DNA of 64,000 nt from positions 1 through 64,000 of the forward strand of contig JANPCX010000089.1 in assembly GCA_031431125.1 (NCBI GenBank), written 5' to 3'. Below are positions 9,864 through 19,413 of this stretch, piece after piece (within the stretch, counting starts at the first letter, position 1; each line of letters starts with the position of its first letter). The translations under genes and the position numbers were made by a program. This DNA comes from JANPCX01 sp031431125 (GTDB lineage: Bacteria; Pseudomonadota; Gammaproteobacteria; Burkholderiales; Burkholderiaceae_C). The notes beneath the pieces are model-generated. The model had not been told where the DNA came from. It did no database searches and saw nothing but the letters and a program-made list of their open reading frames with translations.

Positions 9864-11153
9864 TTGAGTTCTGCCCCTGAAATCACCGAAGCTCCCGCCA
9901 TGGCTCGCGCCATCTTGGTGGGTGTTGATTTTGGGCAGAACAAAGTTCACGGCCAGGGGTTTGACGCCAGCCTGGACGAGTTGGCCTTGTTGGCCGAATC
10001 AGCCGGTGATGTGGCCGTTGCCCGGGTTATCGCCAAACGAAAAGCGCCCGACGCGGCGCTTTTTGTAGGCTCGGGCAAGGCCGACGAAATCAAGCTGCTC
10101 GTGCAGGCCCATCGGGCCGAGGCGGTGCTGTTTGATCAAGTGCTGTCTGCTGCCCAGCAGCGCAACTTAGAACGCCACCTGGGCGTGGCCGTGGCCGACC
10201 GCACCATGCTGATCCTGGAAATTTTCGGGGCACGTGCACAAAGCCACGAAGGCAAGCTCCAGGTGGAACTGGCGCGGCTGCAGTATCTGTCTACCCGTTT
10301 GGTTCGTCGCTGGAGCCATTTGGAGCGCCAGCGCGGTGGCATCGGCAACCGGGGCGGACCGGGCGAAGCGCAAATCGAGCTGGACCGCCGCATGATTGGC
10401 GAGCGCATCAAGGCAGTGAAGCAGCGGCTGGACAAAGTGAAACGCCAGCGCAGCACGCAGCGCAAATCACGCGAGCGCAATCAAACTTTCCGGGTTTCGC
10501 TGGTGGGCTACACCAACGCGGGCAAGTCCACCTTGTTCAATGCCTTGGTCAAGGCCCGCACTTACGCGGCCGACCAGCTTTTTGCGACCTTGGACACCAC
10601 CACACGCCAGCTGTATTTGGAAGAGGCGGTGCGGTCCATCAGCTTGTCGGACACCGTCGGGTTTATTCGCGACCTGCCGCACAAACTGGTGGAGGCGTTC
10701 GAAGCTACGTTGCAAGAGGCTGCAGACGCCGATTTGCTGCTGCATGTTGTCGACGCCGCTAGTCCCGCCCTGGCCGAACAAATGGCCGAGGTCCAGCGGG
10801 TGTTGGCCAGCATTGGTGCCGCCGACATCCCGCAAATTTTGGTTTACAACAAGGCCGACCTGCTGCAAGACAGCCAACAACCGAGGGTGGGTGTGGATGC
10901 ACTTGTCCTTGACGGCGGTACGCCTGTGCCGCGGATTTTCCTCAGTGCTGCCCAAGGCACGGGCCTGGACGCCCTGCGCGGCTTGATCGCGGCCCAGATC
11001 AAATCCGCCCCAGCAACCTATAGCCCTGCAAACGATGGGGATGACTTGAATGAGACCGACACTGTCTCCACATACTCCCCAGCCAATGCCGAAGCCGCAG
11101 ACCCCCCAGGACCCAGTTTTCCCGATGATTTGCCGCTTGCGGCAGCCGCTTGA
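9864..11153 (+). CDS. hflX: Ribosome-associated GTPase HflX
   Basis: A GTPase that splits or rescues stalled ribosomes, for example after heat stress. It has an N-terminal HflX domain (ILVGVDFG, then FVGSGKADEIK), a coiled linker rich in R/K (GGPGEAQIELDRRMI), and a G domain with P-loop GYTNAGKS, DTVGFI and NKAD. The coordinates use a TTG start at 9864. The ATG at 9900 (MARAILVGVDFG) is an equally good choice because neither has a strong ribosome site. The C-terminal tail is rich in Ala, Pro and Asp. Confidence 0.94.
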   Translation: MSSAPEITEAPAMARAILVGVDFGQNKVHGQGFDASLDELALLAESAGDVAVARVIAKRKAPDAALFVGSGKADEIKLLVQAHRAEAVLFDQVLSAAQQRNLERHLGVAVADRTMLILEIFGARAQSHEGKLQVELARLQYLSTRLVRRWSHLERQRGGIGNRGGPGEAQIELDRRMIGERIKAVKQRLDKVKRQRSTQRKSRERNQTFRVSLVGYTNAGKSTLFNALVKARTYAADQLFATLDTTTRQLYLEEAVRSISLSDTVGFIRDLPHKLVEAFEATLQEAADADLLLHVVDAASPALAEQMAEVQRVLASIGAADIPQILVYNKADLLQDSQQPRVGVDALVLDGGTPVPRIFLSAAQGTGLDALRGLIAAQIKSAPATYSPANDGDDLNETDTVSTYSPANAEAADPPGPSFPDDLPLAAAA

Positions 11154-11184
11154 ATAAACAACTTCAGCCTAGAAGAACGACACC

Positions 11185-12534
11185 ATGAGCCACCATTCGC
11201 CCTATTCAACCCAGCAACCCGAAAGCGCACCAGCGGTGCGCTTTTCCGGTCGACTGACAGCCCTTGCTGCCGCAGCGAAAGCATTGCTGCTGGCTGTTCC
11301 AGCCGCCATGCTGGGCCGGCCCGAGCCTCTGCTGAACAATGGCAACAAAGGTGATGGCGGCCCGCCTGACCTGGACGAACTGTGGCGTGACTTCAACCGC
11401 AAGCTCGGTGGTTTGTTTGGTGGGCAAGGTGGTAACCAGCCGCCACGCCACAACGGCCCCGACCAAGGCGGTGGCCCCAGCAATTTTCAGCCTGACATGA
11501 AGAGTGCCGGCATCGGCATGGGTTTGATTGCGGGCGTCGTGGTGTTGGTGTGGGCCGGCAGTGGTTTTTTCATTGTGCAAGAGGGTGAACAAGCCGTGGT
11601 CACTTCGTTTGGCAAATACAGCCATACCGCAGACGCTGGATTCAAGTGGCGCATGCCCTATCCCTTCCAAGCGCATGAGACGGTTCCGGTGACCCAGCTG
11701 CGCTCGGTGGAAGTCGGCCGCAACGCCGTGGTTCCAGCGACGGGGCTGCGTGACTCTTCCATGCTGACCCAGGATGAAAACATCGTCGACATTCGTTTCA
11801 CCGTGCAGTACCGGCTGAAAGACGCACGCGAATTCCTGTTCGAGAACCGCAACCCTGCTGAAGCTGTGGTGCAAGCGGCCGAGTCAGCAGTGCGAGAGAT
11901 TGTGGGCAAGAGCGTGATGGACTCCGTGCTCTATGAGCAGCGCGACGCCATCGCCATCGAGTTGGTGAAATCGGTGCAAAACCAGTTGGACCGACTGAAA
12001 GCAGGCATCGTTATCGTCAACGTTAACGTGCAAAACGTGCAAGCACCTGAGCAAGTACAAGCCGCCTTTGATGACGCGTTCAAAGCCACTGCCGACCGCG
12101 AGCGTCTCAAGAACGAAGGCCAGGCTTACGCCAACGACGTGATCCCGAAAGCCCAAGGCACGTCAGCCCGTTTGCGGGAAGAAGCCGAAGGCTACAAATC
12201 ACGCGTGGTGGCGCAAGCCGAAGGTGATGCGCAGCGATTTGCCAGCGTGCTCACCGAATACCAGAAAGCCCCCGCCGTCACACGTGACCGCATGTACATC
12301 GACACCATGACCCAGGTTTACTCCAACGTCAGCAAGGTATTGGTGGATACACGCAGCAACTCCAATTTGCTCTATTTGCCGCTGGACAAGTTGATTCAAC
12401 AAACCGGCGCCGGCCCTGTGACGTTGCCAGCGCCTGTGCAACCTGGCTCGGCTGAAGGCTCGACCAGCGCGGCAGGTTCGCCTGACATTCGTTCCCGCGA
12501 TGGTCAGCGTGGCCGCGACCGCGATGGCCGCTGA
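11185..12534 (+). CDS. hflK: FtsH protease modulator HflK
   Basis: An inner-membrane SPFH/prohibitin-family protein that forms the large HflKC cage around the FtsH protease. It has a Gly/Pro-rich cytoplasmic N-terminus, one membrane span (about residues 111-131), then the SPFH domain with EGEQAVVTSFGKY and a coiled region ending in a Gly/Arg-rich tail. At 449 residues it is family length. It pairs with hflC 36 nt downstream. Confidence 0.96.
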   Translation: MSHHSPYSTQQPESAPAVRFSGRLTALAAAAKALLLAVPAAMLGRPEPLLNNGNKGDGGPPDLDELWRDFNRKLGGLFGGQGGNQPPRHNGPDQGGGPSNFQPDMKSAGIGMGLIAGVVVLVWAGSGFFIVQEGEQAVVTSFGKYSHTADAGFKWRMPYPFQAHETVPVTQLRSVEVGRNAVVPATGLRDSSMLTQDENIVDIRFTVQYRLKDAREFLFENRNPAEAVVQAAESAVREIVGKSVMDSVLYEQRDAIAIELVKSVQNQLDRLKAGIVIVNVNVQNVQAPEQVQAAFDDAFKATADRERLKNEGQAYANDVIPKAQGTSARLREEAEGYKSRVVAQAEGDAQRFASVLTEYQKAPAVTRDRMYIDTMTQVYSNVSKVLVDTRSNSNLLYLPLDKLIQQTGAGPVTLPAPVQPGSAEGSTSAAGSPDIRSRDGQRGRDRDGR

Positions 12535-12570
12535 AATTACACCAAGAACACTGGATCAGGATTTTTAGCC

Positions 12571-13464
12571 ATGAACCGCATTGCATTTTTCGTCACCGGC
12601 CTGCTGGTGCTGCTGATGGTGGCCTTCTCCACCTTGTTCATCGTGGACCAGCGGCAGTTTGCCGTGATCTACGCGCTCGGTGAAATCAAAGAAGTGGTCA
12701 CCGAACCCGGCCTCAAGGTCAAGATGCCACCACCGTTCCAAAACGTGGTTTTTCTCGACCGCCGCGTTCAGACGCTGGACAGCCCTGAAACCCGCCCCAT
12801 CTTCACCGCTGAGAAGAAAAGCCTGGTGATTGACTGGTTGGTGAAGTGGCGCATCAGCGATGCCAAACAATTCATCCGCAACAGCGGCGCCGACATCCGC
12901 AACCTGGAAAATCGATTGAGCCCTGTCGTCCAGGCCGCGTTCAACGAAGAAGTCACCAAACGCACGGTGCAAGCCATGCTGGCCACAGACCGTGACCGCG
13001 TCATGCAAGGGGTGCGCACCCGATTGGCAGACGAGGCCAAATCGTTCGGCATCGAGATTGTCGACGTGCGTATCAAACGGGTAGATTTCTCCGCCAACAT
13101 CACCGATTCCATTTACCGCCGCATGGAGTCCGAGCGTAAACGTGTGGCCAACGAACTGCGTTCCACAGGCACCGCAGAAGGCGAAAAAATCCGCGCCGAT
13201 GCCGATCGCCAACGCGAAGTGATCGTCGCCGAAGCCTACCGCGACGCTCAAAAAATCAAAGGCGAGGGCGATGCCAAAGCCTCTGCTTTGTATGCGTCGT
13301 CGTTTGGTAAAGACCCGCAGTTCGCTGAGTTCTACCGCAGCTTGGATGCCTACCGCGCCAGTTTCCGCAACAAAACCGATGTGATGGTGCTGGACTCCGG
13401 CAGCGAGTTCTTCCGCGCCATGCGAGGCAACGCCTTACCGGCCGCAAGCACAGCCAAAAAGTAA
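12571..13464 (+). CDS. hflC: FtsH protease modulator HflC
   Basis: The SPFH partner of HflK in the HflKC complex. It has an N-terminal signal anchor (RIAFFVTGLLVLLMVAFSTLF) followed by VDQRQFAVIYALGE and a long helical region with the KGEGDAKASALYA segment typical of HflC. The 297-residue length is normal. A small DUF2065 gene follows after 9 nt, as in many betaproteobacteria. Confidence 0.97.
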   Translation: MNRIAFFVTGLLVLLMVAFSTLFIVDQRQFAVIYALGEIKEVVTEPGLKVKMPPPFQNVVFLDRRVQTLDSPETRPIFTAEKKSLVIDWLVKWRISDAKQFIRNSGADIRNLENRLSPVVQAAFNEEVTKRTVQAMLATDRDRVMQGVRTRLADEAKSFGIEIVDVRIKRVDFSANITDSIYRRMESERKRVANELRSTGTAEGEKIRADADRQREVIVAEAYRDAQKIKGEGDAKASALYASSFGKDPQFAEFYRSLDAYRASFRNKTDVMVLDSGSEFFRAMRGNALPAASTAKK

Positions 13465-13473
13465 GAGCACTCG

Positions 13474-13662
13474 ATGAGCGATGTGCTCTGGGTGGCCTGC
13501 GCCCTCGTTCTGGTGTTCGAGGGCGTCCTGCCCTTTCTCAGTCCCACGGTCTGGCGTCAGGTGTTTGAGCGCGCGCTGAAGATGAGCGACGGCCAAATCC
13601 GCTTTATCGGTTTGTCCAGCATGTTGCTCGGCGTCGGCCTGATGCTCTTGCTGTGGCCCTGA
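13474..13662 (+). CDS. Small DUF2065-family membrane protein
   Basis: A 62-residue protein with two hydrophobic segments (about residues 4-22 and 44-61) separated by a charged loop (TVWRQVFERALKMSDGQIR). It matches the DUF2065 (YjeT-like) pattern: FEGVLPFLSP near the start and RFIGLSSMLLGVGLMLL near the end. The function is unknown. It follows hflC directly, in the same arrangement as hflC-yjeT in E. coli. Confidence 0.9.
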   Translation: MSDVLWVACALVLVFEGVLPFLSPTVWRQVFERALKMSDGQIRFIGLSSMLLGVGLMLLLWP

Positions 13663-13679
13663 GTGCGCGGGTGTGATGT

Positions 13680-13711
13680 GACGGGGTTAGCCCCCGTCGC
13701 CCCCGTACAAT
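13680..13711 (+). promoter_or_regulatory. Hairpin and -10-like box ahead of hisZ
   Basis: GACGGGG (13680-13686) pairs with CCCCGTC (13692-13698) across a 5-nt loop, and a TACAAT hexamer lies at 13706-13711, 29 nt before the hisZ start. The hairpin lacks a direct T-run, so it is a weak terminator candidate for the hfl cluster. The TACAAT box has no good -35 partner. Both readings are tentative. Confidence 0.35.
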
Positions 13712-13740
13712 GCCGTTTTTAATCCTCCCGGTTATCTCTC

Positions 13741-14913
13741 ATGTCATCTGCTTGGCTGCTGCCTGAGCACGTTGCCGATGTGCTGCCTTCTCAGGCCAGG
13801 CACATCGAAGAGTTGCGACGTGCCCTCCTGGATGTGGCGCGCAGCTACGGCTGCGAGTTGGTCATGCCGCCGCTCATTGAACACCTGGACGCCTTGCTGT
13901 CAGGCACCGGTCAGGCGCTCAACCTCAAAACCTTCAAGCTGGTGGACCAGCTCAGCGGTCGCACCTTGGGTGTGCGCGCCGACACCACGCCGCAAGTGGC
14001 GCGCATTGATGCCCACCTGCTGAACCGGCAGGGGGTGGCGCGGCTGTGTTACTGCGGCCCGGTGCTGCATACCCGGCCCGCCAGCTTGCACGCCACACGT
14101 GAGCCCTTGCAATTTGGTGCCGAGATTTACGGCCACGCCGGACTGGAGGCTGATCTGGAGGTGCTGGACATGGCACTGGACGGTCTGCTGAGCGTGGGCA
14201 TGAACGCGGTCACACTGGACTTGGGCGATTCGCGCATCGTGCGGGCCTTGGTGAATGCAGCGCAGTTGAGCGCCACCACCACCCCCGAGTTGATCGCGGC
14301 GCTGGCTGCAAAAGACGCCTCTGCGGTGCGTGACCTCACCCGCACGTGCGAGCCGGCATTGAGCCAGGCCTTCCAGGCCTTGCTGAAGCTGTACGGCCCA
14401 GTGGGGGTTCTCGACGATGCAGCCAAGGCGCTGCCGCCTTTGCCTTTGATTCAATCGGCGCTCGACGACATGCGCAGCCTCGCCGCCCATGTGCAGCGGG
14501 CCCATCCGCAAGTCACGGAAAGTGTGGATTTGGCCGACGTGGGCGGTTATGCCTACTACAGCGGTGCGCGTTTTGCGGTCTACACCGCCGGCTCCAGCAG
14601 CGCGTTGCTGCGTGGTGGGCGCTACGACGAAGTGGGCGCGGTGTTCGGTCGCAACCGACCCGCTGTGGGGTTCAGCCTCGACCTCAAAGAGCTGGCGGCC
14701 TTGCTGCCCACACACCAAGGTGCGGCGGCGATCCGTGCGCCCTGGGGCAGCGATCCAGCACTTCGCAGTGCGGTGCGCGAGCTGCGCAAGCAAGGCCAAA
14801 CGGTGGTCTGCATCCTACCCGGCCATGAACATGAAGGCGAAGAATTCGCCTGCGACCGCGAGCTTGTATCGCGTGATGGTCAGTGGCGCATCCAGGCTCT
14901 CGACAGCCGCTAA
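13741..14913 (+). CDS. hisZ: ATP phosphoribosyltransferase regulatory subunit HisZ
   Basis: A histidyl-tRNA-synthetase paralogue that lacks aminoacylation and serves as the regulatory subunit for short-form HisG in the first step of histidine synthesis. The start WLLPEHVADVLP, the class II motif GVRADTTPQVARIDAH and the GGRYDEVGAVFGRNRPAVGFS motif identify it, at 390 residues. hisZ next to purA is a common betaproteobacterial arrangement. The catalytic hisG is not in the window. Confidence 0.95.
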   Translation: MSSAWLLPEHVADVLPSQARHIEELRRALLDVARSYGCELVMPPLIEHLDALLSGTGQALNLKTFKLVDQLSGRTLGVRADTTPQVARIDAHLLNRQGVARLCYCGPVLHTRPASLHATREPLQFGAEIYGHAGLEADLEVLDMALDGLLSVGMNAVTLDLGDSRIVRALVNAAQLSATTTPELIAALAAKDASAVRDLTRTCEPALSQAFQALLKLYGPVGVLDDAAKALPPLPLIQSALDDMRSLAAHVQRAHPQVTESVDLADVGGYAYYSGARFAVYTAGSSSALLRGGRYDEVGAVFGRNRPAVGFSLDLKELAALLPTHQGAAAIRAPWGSDPALRSAVRELRKQGQTVVCILPGHEHEGEEFACDRELVSRDGQWRIQALDSR

Positions 14914-14945
14914 CCCCTTCTTGATTTTTATTTGGAACTTTAGAC

Positions 14946-16280
14946 ATGCAAACAGCAAAGGCCGCGGGCCGCAATGTGGTCGTCGTGGGCACCCAATGGG
15001 GCGACGAGGGCAAGGGCAAGGTTGTGGACTGGCTGACCGACCACGCCCAGGCCGTGGTGCGTTTTCAAGGCGGGCACAACGCGGGGCACACCCTGGTGAT
15101 CAAGGGTGTGAAAACCGCTTTGCAATTGATTCCGTCCGGCATCATGCGCGATGGTGTGGCCTGCTACATCGGCAACGGCGTGGTGGTGGACCCCAGCCAT
15201 TTGATGTTGGAGATTGAACGCTTGGAAGCCGTCGGGCTGGACGTGCGGTCGCGGCTTTTTATCAGCGAATCTTGTCCTTTGATTCTTCCTTTCCACGTCG
15301 AAGTCGACAAAGCCCGCGAAGCACTGCGTGAGAGCAGCGGCGCCGGCAAGATAGGCACCACGGGCAAAGGCATAGGCCCCGCCTATGAAGACAAAGTGGC
15401 GCGCCGCGCACTGCGTGTGCAAGACCTGAAGCACCCACTGCGCTTTGAGAAAAAGCTGCGCGATTTGCTAGAGCTGCACAACTTTGCGCTGGGGGGCTAT
15501 TTGAAGTCCAAGCCCTTGGACTTCCAGCCGATTTTTGACCATGCGATGAAGGTGGCCGAGGCCATCAAACCGATGATGGCGGACGTGGGTTATCTCCTGC
15601 ACACGGCCCACAAGAACGGTGGCAATGTGCTGTTTGAGGGCGCGCAAGGCACGCTGCTCGACATTGACCACGGCACCTACCCTTACGTCACCTCCAGCAA
15701 CTGCGTCGCTGGCAATGCGGCTGCAGGTGCAGGAGTCGGCCCCGACTTGTTGCACTACATCTTGGGCATCACCAAGGCCTACACCACCCGGGTCGGCAGC
15801 GGCCCCTTCCCGACGGAGCTGGACATGGAGCAGCCCGGCAGCGTGGGGCATCACCTCTCGACGGTGGGCCAAGAACGCGGCACGGTCACAGGGCGGCCTC
15901 GTCGATGCGGCTGGCTCGATGCGGCGGCGCTCAAACGTTCCATCATCATCAACGGCATCTCGGGTTTGTGCATCACCAAACTCGATGTGCTCGATGGGCT
16001 GAAAGAAATCAAGGTCTGCGTGGGCTACGAGTTGCGCGGAAAACGCATTGACATTTTGCCGCTCGATGCCGATGACATCGTGGACTGCCAACCCATTTAC
16101 GATACCTTCGAGGGCTGGACCGAGACCACCGCGGGCGTCACGGACTGGGACAAATTGCCACTCAATGCCCGCCGTTACTTGGAGCGTGTGCAAAGCTATA
16201 TTGGTGCACCCATTGACATGGTGTCCACCGGGCCCGACCGTGACCACACCATTTTGCTGCGCCACCCGTATAAAACCTGA
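14946..16280 (+). CDS. purA: Adenylosuccinate synthetase
   Basis: Makes adenylosuccinate from IMP and aspartate with GTP, the first step from IMP to AMP. The P-loop-like GTQWGDEGKGKVVDWL is near the N-terminus, followed by QGGHNAGHT, TGKGIGPAYEDK and the FEGAQGTLLDIDHGTYPYVT motif. At 444 residues it is slightly longer than the ~430 of E. coli. It starts 32 nt after hisZ. Confidence 0.98.
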   Translation: MQTAKAAGRNVVVVGTQWGDEGKGKVVDWLTDHAQAVVRFQGGHNAGHTLVIKGVKTALQLIPSGIMRDGVACYIGNGVVVDPSHLMLEIERLEAVGLDVRSRLFISESCPLILPFHVEVDKAREALRESSGAGKIGTTGKGIGPAYEDKVARRALRVQDLKHPLRFEKKLRDLLELHNFALGGYLKSKPLDFQPIFDHAMKVAEAIKPMMADVGYLLHTAHKNGGNVLFEGAQGTLLDIDHGTYPYVTSSNCVAGNAAAGAGVGPDLLHYILGITKAYTTRVGSGPFPTELDMEQPGSVGHHLSTVGQERGTVTGRPRRCGWLDAAALKRSIIINGISGLCITKLDVLDGLKEIKVCVGYELRGKRIDILPLDADDIVDCQPIYDTFEGWTETTAGVTDWDKLPLNARRYLERVQSYIGAPIDMVSTGPDRDHTILLRHPYKT

Positions 16281-16299
16281 ACAGGATTGAAAGCGCGCC

Positions 16300-16821
16300 A
16301 TGCTGACCGATGACGGCAAGAACCTCTACGTTTCCTGGGATGAGTACCACATGCTCATCGAACGCTTGGCCCTGAAGGTGCACGCCTCGGGTTGGGAGTT
16401 CGATCAAATTTTGTGTTTGGCGCGTGGTGGCATGCGCCCTGGTGACATTCTGTCGCGCGTGTTCGACAAGCCTTTGGCCATCATGTCCACCAGCTCCTAC
16501 CGTGCGGCTGCGGGCACCATTCAAGGCCGCCTGGACATGGCCAAGTACATCACCCTTCCCAAAGGCGATTTGGCCGGGCGTGTGCTGTTGGTGGACGACT
16601 TGGCCGACTCCGGGCTGACACTGCAGGCGGTGGTGGAACGTTTGCGCGGCATGCCATCGATCACCGAGTTGCGCTCGTCCGTCATTTGGACCAAAGGTGC
16701 GTCCACCTACACGCCCGACTACTACGTCGAGCACTTGCCCACCAGCCCCTGGATACACCAGCCGTTTGAAGAGTACGATGCGCTTCGGCCTGAAGGCTTG
16801 GCCAAAAAGTTCGTGATTTGA
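16300..16821 (+). CDS. Purine-type phosphoribosyltransferase
   Basis: A 173-residue phosphoribosyltransferase with the PRPP-binding loop VLLVDDLADSGLTL (about residues 97-110) and an N-terminal CLARGGMRPGDILS segment. This fold is shared by hypoxanthine/xanthine-guanine salvage enzymes. Exact base specificity cannot be fixed from the sequence alone. It follows purA after 19 nt, which supports a role in purine salvage. A terminator lies about 55 nt downstream. Confidence 0.88.
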   Translation: MLTDDGKNLYVSWDEYHMLIERLALKVHASGWEFDQILCLARGGMRPGDILSRVFDKPLAIMSTSSYRAAAGTIQGRLDMAKYITLPKGDLAGRVLLVDDLADSGLTLQAVVERLRGMPSITELRSSVIWTKGASTYTPDYYVEHLPTSPWIHQPFEEYDALRPEGLAKKFVI

Positions 16822-16875
16822 ACGGGTATTGCCAGTTCAAAGATGGCACCCACAGTACGTCAGCACCAAACAAAA

Positions 16876-16910
16876 AAGGCCAGCGCTTTCACGCAGGCCT
16901 TCTCATTTTT
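16876..16910. terminator. Bidirectional terminator between the phosphoribosyltransferase gene and tRNA-Leu
   Basis: AAGGCC (16876-16881) pairs with GGCCTT (16896-16901), with an inner GCG/CGC. A T-rich tract follows on the + strand (CTCATTTTT), and a run of six T on the - strand. It can therefore end the purA-side transcript and, in the other direction, the tRNA-Leu transcript. Confidence 0.8.
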
Positions 16911-16931
16911 AACCCACCAACCATTCAACTT

Positions 16932-17016
<85 letters not shown>

Positions 17017-17098
17017 ATTTCAGGAAAGCCGAGATTCTATCATCAAGACCAGCACATTTAAGAACGCCGGCAACCCCGTTGCCATCGGTACCGACCTC

Positions 17099-19399
17099 AT
17101 GAGTGAGGTCGAGGGCACGGTACAGGGACACCGCGACGGACATGGTTTTGTGGTGCGCGACGATCGCCAAAGCGATCTGTATTTGTCGCCCCAGGAAATG
17201 CGCGCCGTGCTGCACCGTGACCGCGTCAAGGCGCGCATCATTCGTTACGACCGCAAGGGCAGGCCCGAGGGCAGGGTGTTAGAAATCGTCGAACGCCGCA
17301 AGGCCCCCATCATTGGCCGCTTGTTGCACGAGAGTGGTGTTTGGTTGGTGGCGCCTGAAGACAAACGTTATGGCCAAGACATCCTCGTTCCAAAAAATGC
17401 CATTGCCAACGCCGTCGCCGGTCAGGTGGTGGCGATTGAGTTGACCGAAACACCGTCGATGTACTCGCAGCCCGTAGGCCGTGTCACCGAGGTGCTGGGC
17501 GATATTGACGACCCCGGCATGGAGATCGAAATTGCGGTGCGCAAGTACGAAGTTCCGCACCGTTTTTCACCTGAAACCCTGGCGCAAGCTGCCAGCTTGC
17601 CCGACAAGATACGCCCAGCCGATCGAAAAAATCGGGTGAACTTGACCGACGTCCCATTGGTCACCATCGACGGCGAAGATGCCCGTGATTTCGACGATGC
17701 CGTTTACTGCGAGCCCGCCAAAATCGGCCGCGTCAAAACGCCCAATGGCTGGCGTTTGCTGGTGGCCATTGCCGATGTCAGCCACTACGTCAAGCCGAGT
17801 GAGCCGCTGGATGAAGACGCCTACGAGCGTGCCACCTCGGTTTACTTCCCGCGCCGTGTCATTCCCATGTTGCCGGAGAAAATCTCCAACGGCCTGTGTT
17901 CACTCAATCCGAACGAAGACCGCTTGTCCATGGTGTGCGACATGCTCATCACGGCCACGGGTGAGGTCTACGCCTACCAGTTTTTCCCGGCGGTGATGTG
18001 CTCGCACGCCCGCTTCACCTACAACGAAGTGGCGGCCATTCTCACCAACACACGCGGTCCCGAAGCCACCAAACGAAAAGACTTGGTGCCCCACTTGCTG
18101 AATCTGAACGACGTCTACCGCGCTTTGCTCAAGCAGCGCAATGTGCGTGGCGCGATCGACTTCGAGACCACAGAAACACAAATCATCTGCGATGAGAACG
18201 GTCGTATCGACAAAATCGTGCCGCGTACCCGCACCGAGGCGCACAAGCTGATTGAAGAAGCGATGTTGTGTGCCAACGTGTGCGCCGCCGATTTCATTGC
18301 CGGCGCCAAACATCCGTCGCTGTTCCGTGTCCACGAAGGCCCCACGCCCGAGAAAAAAACGCTGCTGCAAAACTACTTGCGCGCCTTGGGTCTGGGATTG
18401 TCCATCAGCGACGACCCCACGCCAGGCGAGTTTCAAGCGATTGCGGCCGCCACCAAAGACCGTGTGGACGCGCAGCAAATCCACACCATGTTGCTGCGAT
18501 CCATGCAGCAAGCGATTTACACCGGCACCAACAGCGGCCACTTCGGTTTGGCTTACGAGGCCTACACGCACTTCACCAGTCCCATTCGCCGCTACCCGGA
18601 CTTGCTGGTGCACCGCGTCATCAAAGCCTTGCTCGGGAGCCAGCGTTACCGCATGGTGCCTGGCAAAGCGGTCGCCCAAACCCGTCCCACCAAGAAGGGC
18701 GCCAAACCGAGCCCGGTACAAGGCCCACCACTGACCGCTGAACAAGAAGCTTGGGAAGTCACAGGCGCCCATTGCAGCGCCAACGAACGCCGTGCCGACG
18801 AGGCCTCGCGGGATGTGGAAGCCTGGCTCAAGTGCCGTTATATGCGCGAACGTTTGGGGGAAGAGTTCTCTGGCACCGTCAGCGCGGCCACGAGTTTTGG
18901 CCTCTTTGTGCAACTCGACGCCTTGTATGTGGAAGGCTTGATCCACATCACCGAACTGGGCGGCGAGTACTACCGTTTCGACGAGGTTCGCCAGGAGCTT
19001 CGCGGCGAGCGCAGCGGTGTTCGTTACGCCATCGGCTCGCGGGTTAGGGTGCAAGTCAGCCGCGTGGACTTGGACGGGCGCAAGATCGACTTCCGCTTGG
19101 TGCGTGATGGCGAGCCCGGTGCGCTGGTGGCCCGTGCGAAGAAAGACAAGTTGGGCGAGGCTGTGGCCGACCGTCCCAAACGCACGAGCGAGGTGTTGGA
19201 GGAAGTGCTGGAGGCGGACCGTCAAGTCAAATCGCGCACCAAAGCCAGCCAAACCAAGGCCCGTTCTGTGTCGGGTGACACAAAGGCCCACCCGGTGCGC
19301 GCCGCCAAGTCGGCTGCGCGCGGCGCGACTAAAAAATCTACCAAGGCAAGCACCAAGGCTGCGAGCAAAAGCAGTGGCAAGACCCGCAGCAAGCGGTGA
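17099..19399 (+). CDS. rnr: Ribonuclease R (short N-terminus)
   Basis: A processive 3'-5' exoribonuclease that degrades structured RNA and helps trans-translation. Cold-shock domains (GTVQGHRDGHGFVVRDD) come first, then the RNB catalytic core with TIDGEDARDFDDAVYC (the metal-binding Asp cluster), an S1 domain (FSGTVSAATSFGLFVQLD) and a Lys/Ala-rich tail. From the ATG at 17099 it has 766 residues. The helix-turn-helix domain that precedes the first cold-shock domain in E. coli RNase R is missing. The in-frame extension upstream to 16931 runs through the tRNA-Leu gene and is not credible. The start has no clear ribosome site. Confidence 0.93.
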   Translation: MSEVEGTVQGHRDGHGFVVRDDRQSDLYLSPQEMRAVLHRDRVKARIIRYDRKGRPEGRVLEIVERRKAPIIGRLLHESGVWLVAPEDKRYGQDILVPKNAIANAVAGQVVAIELTETPSMYSQPVGRVTEVLGDIDDPGMEIEIAVRKYEVPHRFSPETLAQAASLPDKIRPADRKNRVNLTDVPLVTIDGEDARDFDDAVYCEPAKIGRVKTPNGWRLLVAIADVSHYVKPSEPLDEDAYERATSVYFPRRVIPMLPEKISNGLCSLNPNEDRLSMVCDMLITATGEVYAYQFFPAVMCSHARFTYNEVAAILTNTRGPEATKRKDLVPHLLNLNDVYRALLKQRNVRGAIDFETTETQIICDENGRIDKIVPRTRTEAHKLIEEAMLCANVCAADFIAGAKHPSLFRVHEGPTPEKKTLLQNYLRALGLGLSISDDPTPGEFQAIAAATKDRVDAQQIHTMLLRSMQQAIYTGTNSGHFGLAYEAYTHFTSPIRRYPDLLVHRVIKALLGSQRYRMVPGKAVAQTRPTKKGAKPSPVQGPPLTAEQEAWEVTGAHCSANERRADEASRDVEAWLKCRYMRERLGEEFSGTVSAATSFGLFVQLDALYVEGLIHITELGGEYYRFDEVRQELRGERSGVRYAIGSRVRVQVSRVDLDGRKIDFRLVRDGEPGALVARAKKDKLGEAVADRPKRTSEVLEEVLEADRQVKSRTKASQTKARSVSGDTKAHPVRAAKSAARGATKKSTKASTKAASKSSGKTRSKR

Positions 19400-19413
19400 C
19401 CGAGGTGGCGTCT

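Noticed and set aside
17900..19291. 463-codon open frame opposite rnr
   Set aside because: Antisense to the clear catalytic core of RNase R; long frames opposite high-GC genes are expected by codon bias.
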